IMG/VR virus record: IMGVR_UViG_3300043409_001318
Location: 1 to 64,000 of that record
Source of the DNA: a virus
Direction: 5' to 3' (one strand)
Length of the DNA stretch: 64,000 nt
In this document: positions 1 to 8,448 of the stretch, piece by piece
Position numbering within the stretch: the stretch's first letter is position 1
Layout: every line of letters starts with the position of its first letter
The notes under the pieces: model-generated
Databases searched by the model: none
What the model saw: only the letters and a program-made list of their open reading frames with translations
Told to the model about the DNA's origin: nothing
Made by a program: the position numbers and the translations under genes

Positions 1-2
1 AA

Positions 3-665
3 TCTCCTTTATATTCTGGTCTTGTTTTAGATTTAAAAAATGAAGATAAAACAAGTGATAGAACAAAACAAGTTAATTATTTAGAAGATCCAAACTTTGA
101 ATTCTTTGTTAAGAGAGTAGGGGAATATGGTTTTAAAGTAGACAAGAATATACCTTGGCGTATTGTATTTGATATTGAATCAATTAACGCAAGAAAGTAT
201 TTAGAACCATATGGATTAACAAACGTAAAACAATTTTTTGAAAAGTTCTATCAAAAAACAATTAATTTAGAATTACGATTAATACAAGAAGAAATCATAA
301 GAAGTTATAATGATTTTGTTAAATATAATCCAAAATACATAGAAGTAGTTAATTGCGAAGATATAGTAAAATATAGATTACCTTTAATAATAGAACAAGT
401 AAATATAGATGCTTATGAGTTAAGATGGAATAAATTTCATATGTTCTTAAAATTAAAAGAATTAAATATGATTAATAGTGAAGAAGAATACACTAAACAT
501 ATGAATAATCTTTCTCAAATATATTTTAGTGATAAAACAAGATTAACAGAATATGTTGAGAAAGAAACTAAATTTCTTAAAGCAAATGGATCAAATCCAA
601 AACTTTCTGCTGATTTTGGCTTGACCAGTTCCAAGGTTGATAGTAAACTCTACATCAAGTTCTAA
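3..665 (+). CDS. C-terminal part of a larger phage protein, possibly structural
   Basis: The reading frame is open from the left edge to a TAA at 663-665, so this is the C-terminal 220 residues of a gene that starts outside the window. A methionine at 441 is internal; the frame is continuous upstream of it. The visible sequence is Lys/Asn/Glu-rich and includes PWRIVFDIES followed by a long helical stretch. I associate that pattern with large virion-associated proteins of T4-like marine phages, but this is recall and not proof. No catalytic motif or membrane segment is seen. It lies 9 bases before the polymerase gene and may be co-transcribed with it. Confidence 0.6.
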   Translation, partial: SPLYSGLVLDLKNEDKTSDRTKQVNYLEDPNFEFFVKRVGEYGFKVDKNIPWRIVFDIESINARKYLEPYGLTNVKQFFEKFYQKTINLELRLIQEEIIRSYNDFVKYNPKYIEVVNCEDIVKYRLPLIIEQVNIDAYELRWNKFHMFLKLKELNMINSEEEYTKHMNNLSQIYFSDKTRLTEYVEKETKFLKANGSNPKLSADFGLTSSKVDSKLYIKF

Positions 666-674
666 GGATACTAA

Positions 675-1820
675 ATGCTTGTTGAACCGCTCGATAATAA
701 GAATGAGTGCGTTGGCTTTTATTGCGAAGGACAAATTGTAAAAGAACCACCAAGTTTTACTGAGACTTGGAGTTATCACCCAGCATTTGAAAGTGATAGT
801 GAATATGCTTATTTGTATTGTAAAGACGACATTAATAAGTTTTGTCCCGAACTATACAAAAAAGATTGGAAGTATGTAAACGAACATATGAAGGCTTATT
901 TCAAGTCATTCATCGCTGCTAAAATTAATCTCGATCATAATTGTATTTTTGATATGATCCCTCATGAATTTCTAATTGAATATTATGAAGTAAAAACACA
1001 AATTGTAAGTCATATTCTTTCTAACTTTCCAAAACCAAAAGATTATGATTATCTTGTTGCTTTGTCCGAAGTTCTTTGGGATATTAAGTCTCGTCCTTTG
1101 AATGTAGATACAACTTCTTTAACAGAGAAGAAACACATTCAAAAGTATAATGATTTAAACCCTTATGTAAAATATGATATCTTTGGAACTAAAACAGGTA
1201 GACTATCAACTCAACCAAAGTCATTCCCTATTCTTCAGCTTGATAAAACACATCGTTCTATACTTCATCCTACAAATGATTGGTTTGTTGAACTTGATTA
1301 CAACGGAGCAGAAGTAAGAACTTTCTTGGCTCTTGCTGGTGTTGAGCAACCAGAAATAGATATTCACCAATGGAACGCAGATCACATTTATAATGGATCA
1401 AAAGATCGTGAAGAAGCCAAACTTTCTTTTCTTGCTTGGTTATATGGAGAAACTAAAAATGAAAAAGCTGAAGTCATTTACAATAAGCAGAAAGTTATTC
1501 AAGAATATTGGGACGGACAGAAAATTACTACATTCTACGGCATGGAAATACCTGCTGATAGTAAGCACGCTGTTAATTATCTTATCCAATCTACTTTCGC
1601 TCAGTTATCTCTTCGCCAAATGATTAAAGTGTTTGACTTTCTAAGAAGTCGTAAGTCTTATATTGCTTTTACGGTTCACGATAATATTGTAATTGATTTG
1701 GCCCAAGAAGATAAAAAAGATCTAAAGCAAATAATTGATATTTATTCTAATACTGATCTTGGGAAGTTCAAAGTAAACCTAAAAGCAGGGACAAATTACG
1801 GAGAATTAAAGAAGTTTTAA
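675..1820 (+). CDS. Compact family A DNA polymerase (polymerase domain only)
   Basis: Template-directed DNA synthesis is expected. All three palm/finger motifs of family A polymerases are visible: motif A DYNGAEVR with the metal-binding Asp208; a motif B/O-helix in the form R245-x3-K249-x2-F252-x4-Y257-G258; and motif C VHDNI with His335 and Asp336. At 381 aa it is far shorter than Pol I (about 900 aa) or T7 polymerase (about 700 aa). There is no room for a 3'-5' exonuclease, and the thumb looks reduced. The separate 5'-nuclease at 8436 could supply the missing Pol I function. Because a full DnaE polymerase is also encoded (19689), this enzyme may act in repair, primer removal or special-base replication. 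The family is secure; the role is inferred. Confidence 0.88.
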   Translation: MLVEPLDNKNECVGFYCEGQIVKEPPSFTETWSYHPAFESDSEYAYLYCKDDINKFCPELYKKDWKYVNEHMKAYFKSFIAAKINLDHNCIFDMIPHEFLIEYYEVKTQIVSHILSNFPKPKDYDYLVALSEVLWDIKSRPLNVDTTSLTEKKHIQKYNDLNPYVKYDIFGTKTGRLSTQPKSFPILQLDKTHRSILHPTNDWFVELDYNGAEVRTFLALAGVEQPEIDIHQWNADHIYNGSKDREEAKLSFLAWLYGETKNEKAEVIYNKQKVIQEYWDGQKITTFYGMEIPADSKHAVNYLIQSTFAQLSLRQMIKVFDFLRSRKSYIAFTVHDNIVIDLAQEDKKDLKQIIDIYSNTDLGKFKVNLKAGTNYGELKKF

Positions 1821-1834
1821 CTATTTAAGTATGA
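1820..1834 (+). promoter_or_regulatory. ACTATTTAAGTAT motif, candidate late promoter
   Basis: One of a set of ACTATTTA-type motifs found just upstream of genes throughout the window. Here it lies 13 bases before the ATG of the Dps-like gene, with an AGGAG SD site in between. A late-promoter role is inferred from recurrence and position only. Confidence 0.35.
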
Positions 1835-1846
1835 CAGGAGTTAAAA

Positions 1847-2203
1847 ATGGATCAAATTGTAATGCAGCTTATCCAGATGGAACAACAAATGCGTATATTC
1901 CACTGGCAAACAAAATCACATGCTCGTCATAAAGCGTTTGGTAAAGTATACTCAAACCTTGGAGATCTTATAGATACATTTGCAGAAGCTTGGATGGGAA
2001 GAAATGGAAGAGTACGAGTTACTGGACCAATTGAACTTCAAGATATTGGTGGAGACGTAGAAGGTATTGTAGATGGGTATATAGATACTCTTGTTGGCTT
2101 TACCGATATACTTGATCCACAAAAAGATACAGACCTTTTAAACATTCGTGATGAAATTTTAGGAGAGTTCAATAAACTTAAATACCTTCTAACCCTCAAA
2201 TAA
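1847..2203 (+). CDS. Small ferritin-like (Dps/DUF5856-type) protein
   Basis: The N-terminal third has a Gln/Met-rich helix followed by FHWQTKSHARHKAFG, typical of the first helix pair of Dps-like ferritin folds (H-W-x-T near the start). A second helix follows with D-x-x-D-x-x-E spacing (DLIDTFAEAW). This suggests an iron- or DNA-binding helical bundle, as in the DUF5856 proteins of marine phages. At 118 aa it is shorter than bacterial Dps (about 160 aa), so the ferroxidase site may be incomplete. The ATG at 1847 follows GACAGGAG. No relation to the flanking polymerase or phosphoesterase genes is obvious. Confidence 0.5.
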   Translation: MDQIVMQLIQMEQQMRIFHWQTKSHARHKAFGKVYSNLGDLIDTFAEAWMGRNGRVRVTGPIELQDIGGDVEGIVDGYIDTLVGFTDILDPQKDTDLLNIRDEILGEFNKLKYLLTLK

Positions 2204-2217
2204 TGGATAACAAATAA

Positions 2218-3585
2218 ATGAAAAATACTATACTTCTTAAAGAAGGCAAAAATTATGCAGAGCTTACACTTCATTTTCCAGAAATGAAGGAACTTCAAAA
2301 ATTAATTGATCCACAAGATTTAGCTCCAAATGGTTTTGAAACTGAACCACATATAACTTTATTATATGGCTTTGATGATAGTGTAGTACCAGAAGATGTA
2401 CAGAAAATATTAGATAAAGTAAAGATATCATCGCTTAAAACAGATAAAATATCTTATTTTCCAGATTTTGGATCTGGAGAACCTTTAAAATTTGATATAA
2501 CTGATCCAGAAATAATGAATTTAAATAAACTATTACAAGCATTACCCCACCCAAGTACAACACACGAATATCGCCCTCATGTTACTATTGCTTACCTTAA
2601 AGCGGGTAGTGCTAAAAAATATGTTGAAGATCCAAGATTTAATTCATTAACGTTTGATTTAAAACCAAAAGAAGCAAAATACTCAAAAAATAAAGTAAAA
2701 ACTAAATTAAATTTAAATGAACAAAATAATACCCTAGTAATGGATAAAATACTTCAAAATTGGGATAAGTTCCTAAATGAGCAAACAGAGCCTTATCAAA
2801 GAAAGATGAAGGCAGGGCATAGTCGTAAAAAGAAAAGAGTTATAGGTCACGGAGGTCAAAAAGCTGGTCCTCCATATACCAAAAAACCTTCTATGGAACG
2901 TTCTAAATCTGCTCCTCCTATGGGAGAGGGTATATTAGATTTCTTTAAAAAAAAAGAAGAACCAATCACTATTCCTCCTTACACAGATTATAATGAAATA
3001 GGAAACACAGGAATATATGTTGGTAGATTTCCTATGGCTAAAGATAGTAAAGAAAATAGAGTATTCCAACCAGATGTATTAAAATTTGATAAAGTATATT
3101 TGGTTGCTGGTGAAGAAGTAGATTTCTTAAATGTAAGACAACCAAATGTTTTGAAAGAAAATGAAGGTAAAATAATTACTGGTAATTTTGATGATACTGC
3201 TACGCCAAAGTTAAACCAACTCCAAGAGATGGAAACTATGGCACAAGATATAGAAAAAGCAGAAGGACAAAAGATATTAGTTGCTTGTAGTGCTGGTAAA
3301 AATCGTTCATCAGCGGTAGCAGCAAGAGCAATAGTATTAAGAGAAGGTGGAATTAAAAGCGATCAAGACTTAGATCATATTGTTAATATGATAAGAAGCG
3401 CAAGAGGTCCAAGTGCCTTAGCTTATACTCACATGCATAAAACAGGTGCTGCAATTGATAAAAACAAACCACCTCAGCATGATGCCTTTATAAACTTTAT
3501 TAAGAATGGTCCATCTGCTCCCCTTGAAGAAGCCCTAAGAAGAGTTATAAGAAGATTGATTAGAGAGCAACATGGAAGAAAATGA
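2218..3585 (+). CDS. 2H phosphoesterase fused to a tyrosine-phosphatase-like domain
   Basis: Two enzyme modules lie in one 455-aa frame. Residues 1 to about 165 form a 2H (LigT-like) phosphoesterase with both H-x-T motifs, His45-Ile-Thr47 and His121-Val-Thr123. Relatives cut 2'-5' or cyclic nucleotides, including the phage anti-CBASS enzyme Acb1. Residues from about 265 carry a protein-phosphatase P-loop, Cys357-SAGKN-Arg363-S, of the dual-specificity phosphatase type. Between them, Met175 opens a stretch MDKILQNWDKFLNEQ that matches the N-terminal tag of other proteins here. The phosphatase part could therefore also be made from an internal start at 2740. A basic HSRKKKR stretch follows it. 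The C terminus RRVIRRLIREQ also recurs in other tagged proteins. The 3' end overlaps the Nudix gene. Confidence 0.75.
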   Translation: MKNTILLKEGKNYAELTLHFPEMKELQKLIDPQDLAPNGFETEPHITLLYGFDDSVVPEDVQKILDKVKISSLKTDKISYFPDFGSGEPLKFDITDPEIMNLNKLLQALPHPSTTHEYRPHVTIAYLKAGSAKKYVEDPRFNSLTFDLKPKEAKYSKNKVKTKLNLNEQNNTLVMDKILQNWDKFLNEQTEPYQRKMKAGHSRKKKRVIGHGGQKAGPPYTKKPSMERSKSAPPMGEGILDFFKKKEEPITIPPYTDYNEIGNTGIYVGRFPMAKDSKENRVFQPDVLKFDKVYLVAGEEVDFLNVRQPNVLKENEGKIITGNFDDTATPKLNQLQEMETMAQDIEKAEGQKILVACSAGKNRSSAVAARAIVLREGGIKSDQDLDHIVNMIRSARGPSALAYTHMHKTGAAIDKNKPPQHDAFINFIKNGPSAPLEEALRRVIRRLIREQHGRK

Positions 3586-3976
3586 TACACCTAATTCAGT
3601 ATTGGTTATAGTTCAAAAAGGCAAAAAAATTCTTGTAGTAGAAAGATCCAAAACAGATGCTTGGATGCCTCTTCATTGGTCTTATCCGGGTGGTCATATT
3701 CAAAAGAATGAAACGCCTTATTATGCTGCGAAAAGAGAACTTGAAGAAGAAACTGGTATTAAAGCAAAGCATGTTGTATATACTGGAATTCGTAATACAG
3801 CTAACGGCAAAATGTATATCTATCTTTGTGATGAATTTGATAATGAAGTAAAATTAAACTTTGAACATTCAGATCACAAATGGATTACTTATGATGAAAT
3901 TGAAGACTTAAACAAGAAAACACCATTTATGAAACAAATTGCTGCTACTGCTCTTGAAATTCCTATGGGATACTAA
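3572..3976 (+). CDS. Nudix hydrolase
   Basis: A full Nudix box is present at about residues 38-60: GG-H-x4-E-x7-RELEEETGI, with the metal-binding RE-x2-EE core intact. The 134-aa length is normal for the family. Such enzymes cleave nucleoside diphosphates linked to another group; the substrate (oxidised dNTP, NAD, capped RNA or alarmone) cannot be told from sequence. The start overlaps the end of the phosphatase gene by 14 bases, and the stop touches the next ATG. It therefore belongs to one operon of small-molecule enzymes. Confidence 0.9.
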   Translation: MEENDTPNSVLVIVQKGKKILVVERSKTDAWMPLHWSYPGGHIQKNETPYYAAKRELEEETGIKAKHVVYTGIRNTANGKMYIYLCDEFDNEVKLNFEHSDHKWITYDEIEDLNKKTPFMKQIAATALEIPMGY

Positions 3977-4782
3977 TGAATATAATTGGACTTGGTAAAA
4001 CAGGTTGTGTGATAGCAGAGAAATTTAGTAAGTATCCACAATATAAAGTATTTAAGTTATCAATAGAAGAGGGAAACATTGAAGAACAAACAACTCCAGA
4101 AGAATATGAGAGTAAAACAAGCCATGCTCCTTTTACTCTGGACGGTCCTATTGATTTTATTTTAAGTGGTGACGAAATTGTAATTGCTTCTTCCTTAAAA
4201 ATATTGGAGGGTTATAAAAATCATGAGATCAGAATTATATATATTAGACCTTCTCAACGCTTCACTACTGGATCTCAAAGAGCAACAGATAAGATTGTAT
4301 TTAATGTATTACAAGAGTATACACGTTCTAACAAGTTTGTCTCTTTCTATGTAATCAGTTATGAGATGGTAGCAAAAATGGTTGGTAAGATCCCGATTAT
4401 TGGATATTATGATAAACTAAATACGGTTATAGCAGATACAATCCATATGCTTAATTATCTCGATCATATTGAAGGTTCTATGGATACCTTTATGGATATG
4501 CCTACAACTTATTGTATGAAAACGATTGGTTTAATGGATATTGATACAGGAGTAGAAAACTTATTTTATGATCTTGACGAAGTAAGAGACAAGAGATACT
4601 ATTACTCCATCAACGAAGAGCAGTTAAACAATGATGGTGATTTGTTTGATAGTATAAACCAACAAGTAGAAGAAAGCATAACAGACCTTACCAAAGCGAT
4701 GTTCGGTGTTTATCCTTCTCAATACAAAGAAAATTATTGTTATGTTGTTTACTCTTCTCCACATATTCAAGGAATAAAATGA
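3976..4782 (+). CDS. Unknown protein with N-terminal nucleotide-binding-like loop
   Basis: The 268-aa protein begins NIIGLGKTGCVIA, a glycine-rich strand-loop-helix like the first loop of Rossmann or tubulin/FtsZ folds. A later helix, YDKLNTVIADTIHMLNYL, could correspond to the core helix of a tubulin-like protein. The diagnostic tubulin GGGTGSG loop is absent, so a cytoskeletal role is only a weak idea. It is tightly coupled to its neighbours: its ATG follows the Nudix stop and its TGA overlaps the next ATG. Confidence 0.55.
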   Translation: MNIIGLGKTGCVIAEKFSKYPQYKVFKLSIEEGNIEEQTTPEEYESKTSHAPFTLDGPIDFILSGDEIVIASSLKILEGYKNHEIRIIYIRPSQRFTTGSQRATDKIVFNVLQEYTRSNKFVSFYVISYEMVAKMVGKIPIIGYYDKLNTVIADTIHMLNYLDHIEGSMDTFMDMPTTYCMKTIGLMDIDTGVENLFYDLDEVRDKRYYYSINEEQLNNDGDLFDSINQQVEESITDLTKAMFGVYPSQYKENYCYVVYSSPHIQGIK

Positions 4783-5030
4783 AAGCGTATACAGGTATAT
4801 TTATGAAGAAAGATGGAAGTTCAAGGTCTATGAGTTTTGTTAAGGTAAAGGACTTGCCAGAAGCTTTCTTTGATGGTAAGATTAAAGGGACAGGGAAGCC
4901 AAGAACTCTGGCGGAAGGGTCCGAAATGGTTTATGATTTAGATGCTAAAGATTTTCGTGTCTTTAATCATAATACGGTCGTTGGCAACATTCTTGAAATA
5001 GAGCTTGACGATGATTTGCTAGTAGGATAG
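4779..5030 (+). CDS. Small phage protein, SH3-barrel-like (DUF2693-like?)
   Basis: The ATG at 4779 overlaps the TGA of the gene before it (ATGA), which supports this start over an upstream in-frame ATG at 4737 inside that gene. The 83-aa protein has TGIFMKKDGSSRSM and a YDLD-x5-FRVFN stretch. This pattern is typical of small beta-rich phage proteins annotated as SH3-fold or DUF2693. No catalytic motif is seen. It precedes the single-stranded DNA-binding protein gene. Confidence 0.55.
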   Translation: MKAYTGIFMKKDGSSRSMSFVKVKDLPEAFFDGKIKGTGKPRTLAEGSEMVYDLDAKDFRVFNHNTVVGNILEIELDDDLLVG

Positions 5031-5097
5031 AATAACAATACGGCAGTTGAAGAGATTTGTTCAACTGATCTTAAAACAAACAACAAGGGGTATTAAA

Positions 5098-5889
5098 ATG
5101 GCACTAGATATGAGCAAGATGAAGAACAAGCTTGATAAGCTTGCTAACAATGGTAAAGAGGCTTCTACATCAGTAAGGTGGAAGCTGGAAGAGGGTCAAC
5201 ACTCTGTTCGTATTATTCCTACTGAAGATGGTGATCCATTCAAGGAACTTTACTTCCACTACAAGGTTGGTGGTAAGACCGTTCTTTGTCCCAAGAAGAA
5301 CTTTAATGATGAATGTCCTGTGTGTAATTTTGCTACACAGCTTTGGAAGGAAGGAACCGCTAGTGAAGATAAGTCAAGCCAGAAAATGGCTAAGGAACTA
5401 TTCCCCAAACAACGTTTTATGTCTCCTGTTCTAGTTCGTGGGGAAGAGGCTAAGGGTGTTCAAGTATGGGAATATGGCAAGCGTGCTTATGAAACTATGG
5501 TTGGACTTGTTCTCAATCCAGAGTATGGTGATATTACTGATCCACAAGATGGTCTTGACCTTGTAATTGATTATTCCAAACCTCCAATTGGAGCCAAAGA
5601 TCAATTCCCAGAGACAAAGATTACTCCTCGTCGTAAGTCTTCAGCACTTTGTTCACCAGAATATGGTGGTCCAGCTAAGTGTAAAGAACTTCTGGATACT
5701 ATCCCAGATTTCAGTAAGCTCTATCCTCGTCAAACCACACAAGAAGTCCAGAAGATTCTTGATGCTGCTTTAGCAACTGACGATAGCGCGGAAGATAGTA
5801 GCCGTGAAGTAATTCGCGAAGGTAAGTCAAAAAAGACAACTACAGGTGCAGAGTCAGTTGATTCTGCCTTTCAAGAATTCGCCAGCTAA
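5098..5889 (+). CDS. Single-stranded DNA-binding protein, gp32-like
   Basis: This protein should coat single-stranded DNA at the replication fork and in recombination. A core beginning VRIIPTEDG-x-PF-x-EL leads into CPKKNFNDECPVC (about residues 62-74), the zinc-binding Cys cluster of T4 gp32-type proteins. The last 40 residues are Asp/Glu/Ser-rich and end in a short acidic-aromatic tail, as needed for contacts with helicase and recombinase. The ATG at 5098 follows CAAGGGG; an upstream in-frame ATG at 5047 lacks an SD site and adds 17 unrelated residues. At 263 aa it is close to gp32 (301 aa). It is followed by a terminator and then the recombinase gene. Confidence 0.85.
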   Translation: MALDMSKMKNKLDKLANNGKEASTSVRWKLEEGQHSVRIIPTEDGDPFKELYFHYKVGGKTVLCPKKNFNDECPVCNFATQLWKEGTASEDKSSQKMAKELFPKQRFMSPVLVRGEEAKGVQVWEYGKRAYETMVGLVLNPEYGDITDPQDGLDLVIDYSKPPIGAKDQFPETKITPRRKSSALCSPEYGGPAKCKELLDTIPDFSKLYPRQTTQEVQKILDAALATDDSAEDSSREVIREGKSKKTTTGAESVDSAFQEFAS

Positions 5890-5901
5890 TATACACTAAC
5901 T

Positions 5902-5937
5902 AAGCGGGTATATCTTTCGGGGTATGCCCGCTTTTTT
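5902..5937 (+). terminator. Intrinsic terminator after the SSB gene
   Basis: A 10-bp stem (AAGCGGGTAT with ATGCCCGCTT, one G-T pair) is followed by a run of T. It lies between the SSB stop and the recombinase ATG. Confidence 0.85.
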
Positions 5938-5955
5938 CATAAACAAAGGAACAAA

Positions 5956-7086
5956 ATGGCTAGAAAATCTACAACTCAAACAACGACAAATGGTAAGCTA
6001 TCAATAGCTCAGTTAAGAGAGGCAATTAATAAGAAAGCGGGAATTGAAGTATCTTTTGATCTTTTAGAACAAAACCCCTCGGAAGTAGTTGAATGGATAC
6101 CAACAGGATCAGATGTTCTAGACTCAATTATTTGTAGAGGTAAAAAAGCTGGTATACCTGTTGGACGTATTACAGAATTGGCTGGTATTGAATCATCTGG
6201 TAAATCTTATTTTGCCGCACAAATAGCAGCTAATGCACAAAAAATGGGAATGACGGTAGTATATTTTGATTCGGAGTCAGCATTAGATCCTGCCTTTCTT
6301 TCAAAAGCAGGTTGTAATGTTGGAGAAATCATTTACACTCAAGCGATGAACATAGAGTTTGTTCTTGAAACTATCGAACAACTTCTTGGAGAAGGAGAAC
6401 ATTTCTTATTTATTCTTGACTCATTTGCTTTTACTCCTTCTCTTGCCGATCTTGAAGGAGATTTTAATCCACAATCTTCTATGGCTGTAAAACCAAGAAT
6501 TATGGCTAAGGGTCTTGCTAAACTTATTCAACCAATCGCAAATAAGAAAAGTTCGTTTCTTGTTCTTAATCAATTAAAACAAAACATTGTAATGGGACCA
6601 ACCGCTCATGTAGAAATGATGATAAACCCATACATTACTCCGGGTGGAAAAGCATTATCTTATTCATATTCTCTTAGAATTTGGCTTACACCTAAGAAAA
6701 GCAAAGCAAGTTTTGTTGTATCGCCAACTGGTTTTAGAATTGGATCAGAAACAAAATGTGTGTTAAAGAAATCAAGGTTTGGTACAGAAGGAAGAGAATG
6801 TTCGCTTAAACTTTTGTGGGGTGGAGAAAAGATTGAAGTATCCGATCATGAAGCTTGGCTTGATGTTCTTTCTAAATCCGATAGAGCCACAAGTGGAGCA
6901 TGGTGGAAACTTACTCTTCTTGATGGAACTACCAAGCAATTTAGATCAGCAGACTTTTCTAATGAACTTCAAAACCAAGATTTTAGAAATGCTGTTTTAA
7001 GTATTGTAGAAGAAGAACTTATTACTAAATTTGATAAACAAACGGGTAATGCTTCTAACTATTATAATATAGAAACAGAAGATTAA
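5956..7086 (+). CDS. uvsX: RecA/UvsX-like recombinase
   Basis: An ATP-dependent strand-exchange protein. Walker A GIESSGKS lies at residues 77-84 (Lys83), followed by a RecA-type strand VVYFDSESALD. A Walker B-like FLFILDS and a later LNQLKQN segment match the DNA-binding loop L2 region. The length of 376 aa is close to RecA (353) and T4 UvsX (391). The spacing of motifs suits the UvsX branch of phage recombinases, and the gp32-like SSB next to it fits recombination-dependent replication. It sits alone between two hairpins, so it may be controlled separately. The start has AAAGGAA upstream. Confidence 0.9.
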   Translation: MARKSTTQTTTNGKLSIAQLREAINKKAGIEVSFDLLEQNPSEVVEWIPTGSDVLDSIICRGKKAGIPVGRITELAGIESSGKSYFAAQIAANAQKMGMTVVYFDSESALDPAFLSKAGCNVGEIIYTQAMNIEFVLETIEQLLGEGEHFLFILDSFAFTPSLADLEGDFNPQSSMAVKPRIMAKGLAKLIQPIANKKSSFLVLNQLKQNIVMGPTAHVEMMINPYITPGGKALSYSYSLRIWLTPKKSKASFVVSPTGFRIGSETKCVLKKSRFGTEGRECSLKLLWGGEKIEVSDHEAWLDVLSKSDRATSGAWWKLTLLDGTTKQFRSADFSNELQNQDFRNAVLSIVEEELITKFDKQTGNASNYYNIETED

Positions 7087-7090
7087 AACA

Positions 7091-7134
7091 AAGGCTCTCT
7101 AAGGGTTGACTCTCTTAGGGAGCCTTGTTATTAT
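7091..7134 (+). promoter_or_regulatory. Terminator hairpin carrying a promoter in its loop
   Basis: A 13-bp stem, AAGGCTCTCTAAG (7091-7103) with CTTAGGGAGCCTT (7114-7126), closes a short loop. That loop contains TTGACT (7106-7111). A TATTAT box follows exactly 17 bases later (7129-7134). This gives a near-consensus sigma70 promoter for the deaminase operon overlaid on the terminator of the recombinase gene. Confidence 0.75.
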
Positions 7135-7158
7135 CTTGGTGTTGGAGAGAAGAACATC

Positions 7159-7575
7159 ATGGAGCCAGACCCGAAGCTGTCTAAGAAGAAGCAGCGTTAT
7201 ATTGAACTTGCAGCGCGTATTGCCCAGCAAACTGAATTCAAGGAGTATAAGCATGGTGCTATCCTTGTTCGTGCTGGTGCCGTAATCAATACTTCCTGTA
7301 ATAAGAATAAGTATAAGGCTTGGGCTAATCAGTTTCGTAAGAAGCAACATGGTCACGCTACTATTCATGCTGAGATTGGAGCTATTCTTGGTCTTGATCG
7401 TTCTCTAACAGAGGGCTCGACCATTTATGTTGTTCGCGTTGGTAAGTGTGGTGATTTGAAGAACTCTAAGCCTTGTCCTATGTGCGAAGCTGCTATGCAG
7501 TATGTGGGTATCAAGAAGGTTGTTTATTCCTCCGAAGATGGTAAGATTGAAACTATGAGGATTTACAATGAATAA
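7159..7575 (+). CDS. dCMP/cytidine deaminase-family protein
   Basis: This zinc-dependent deaminase has HAEIGAI (about residues 70-76, zinc His and catalytic Glu) and PCPMCEAAM (two zinc Cys). These are the complete catalytic set of the cytidine/deoxycytidylate deaminase fold. At 138 aa it is shorter than T4 dCMP deaminase (193 aa). Conversion of dCMP to dUMP would feed the ThyX made from 16131, and dUTPase (25064) would feed the same pool; this role is inferred from context. Its base composition is richer in G+C than its neighbours. The stop overlaps the next ATG. Confidence 0.8.
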   Translation: MEPDPKLSKKKQRYIELAARIAQQTEFKEYKHGAILVRAGAVINTSCNKNKYKAWANQFRKKQHGHATIHAEIGAILGLDRSLTEGSTIYVVRVGKCGDLKNSKPCPMCEAAMQYVGIKKVVYSSEDGKIETMRIYNE

Positions 7576-7885
7576 GTATACTCCAAGCAAGTATGACCCT
7601 CACTCTTATCGTAATCCTTGGGAAACAGCCAAAGAGGGTTGCTGGGTTGTTAGAAAGAAAGATAATATAACTTCTACTCGCTACCTTAAAGATGAAGAAA
7701 TGATAGACGGCATGGAACAAATCCATTATGCTATGGCTGTTAGTAGTGATATAATGATGAACAAGATGTTAGATCTTCAAAATAGTGGTCGCTCTTTGTC
7801 TATTAGTGATATAGTGCTTGAAACTATCAATGAGATTGGAAAAGAAATCAACAGGAGGAAAAATGAGTTCAACGTGGGAAACTGA
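7568..7885 (+). CDS. Hypothetical phage protein
   Basis: A 105-aa protein not recognised. It begins MNKYTPSKYDPHSYRNPW and is helical in its second half, with many Asp/Glu/Met. It overlaps the deaminase gene by 8 bases and runs past the next start, so it is translationally coupled on both sides. No motif points to a function. Confidence 0.6.
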   Translation: MNKYTPSKYDPHSYRNPWETAKEGCWVVRKKDNITSTRYLKDEEMIDGMEQIHYAMAVSSDIMMNKMLDLQNSGRSLSISDIVLETINEIGKEINRRKNEFNVGN

Positions 7886-8234
7886 AATTACCGACAAGTA
7901 TCCAAAGACATTTGCCCGACTTAGGTATTTTGAATGTTCTGGTGGTTGGAAAGATCTTATTGCTGAAATCGCAGAAGTAAGCGAGAGACATAATAATACC
8001 CAGCAAAATAGTGATTATCATATTACAGCAGCACAAGTTAAGGAAAAGTTCGGAGGTCTTAGGTTTTATATTGATAGTGGAGAAGTATGCCCGGAAGAAG
8101 TTTATCTGGAAATCTCTAATGTTATTACCGAAGTAGAAGGTAGGTCTTATAAAACTTGTGAGGTTTGTGGAGAGCCAGCTATTAAAAGGAGAGAAAGGTC
8201 TTGGGTAAAAACACTTTGCGATAAGCATGTTTGA
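7863..8234 (+). CDS. Small phage protein with C-terminal zinc ribbon-like Cys pair
   Basis: The ATG at 7863 follows a perfect AGGAGG and is preferred over an in-frame ATG at 7818. The 123-aa protein holds QVKEKFGGLRFY, a pattern repeated in many phage hypothetical proteins. It ends with CEVCGEPA then C-D-K-H, which could bind one zinc. No enzyme motif is present. The role is unknown. Confidence 0.65.
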   Translation: MSSTWETEITDKYPKTFARLRYFECSGGWKDLIAEIAEVSERHNNTQQNSDYHITAAQVKEKFGGLRFYIDSGEVCPEEVYLEISNVITEVEGRSYKTCEVCGEPAIKRRERSWVKTLCDKHV

Positions 8235-8448
8235 AAAAGGTAATTTAGTATGGATTAATAAATATAGTCCATCATTTACTTCACATCTATTAGCGGATAC
8301 TCCAATAGGGCAACAAACCTTATTTAAGGAGTATTCGCTTTTAGGTGTTATTATGGAAGTATACCCAGATATGTGTTATGTTTATACTACCGAAACTCAA
8401 AAATATAAATATATATATAAGGAGGATATTATTAAATGCCAAGACTAA
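8227..8448 (+). CDS. Small SH3-like protein
   Basis: This 73-aa protein opens with F-x-x-GNLVWI and has GVIMEVYPDMCYVYT, the same layout (G-D/N-L-V, central G-I/V-I, Y-x-V-Y) as the small SH3/KOW-like family that fills 47-62.5 kb. It is the isolated member in the replication region. It overlaps genes on both sides. Confidence 0.6.
   Translation: MFEKGNLVWINKYSPSFTSHLLADTPIGQQTLFKEYSLLGVIMEVYPDMCYVYTTETQKYKYIYKEDIIKCQD

Noticed and set aside
3976-4782. Phage tubulin (PhuZ/TubZ) call for the protein starting NIIGLGKTGC
   Set aside because: The first glycine loop and one helix fit, but the GGGTGSG nucleotide loop is missing, so the name is not supported.
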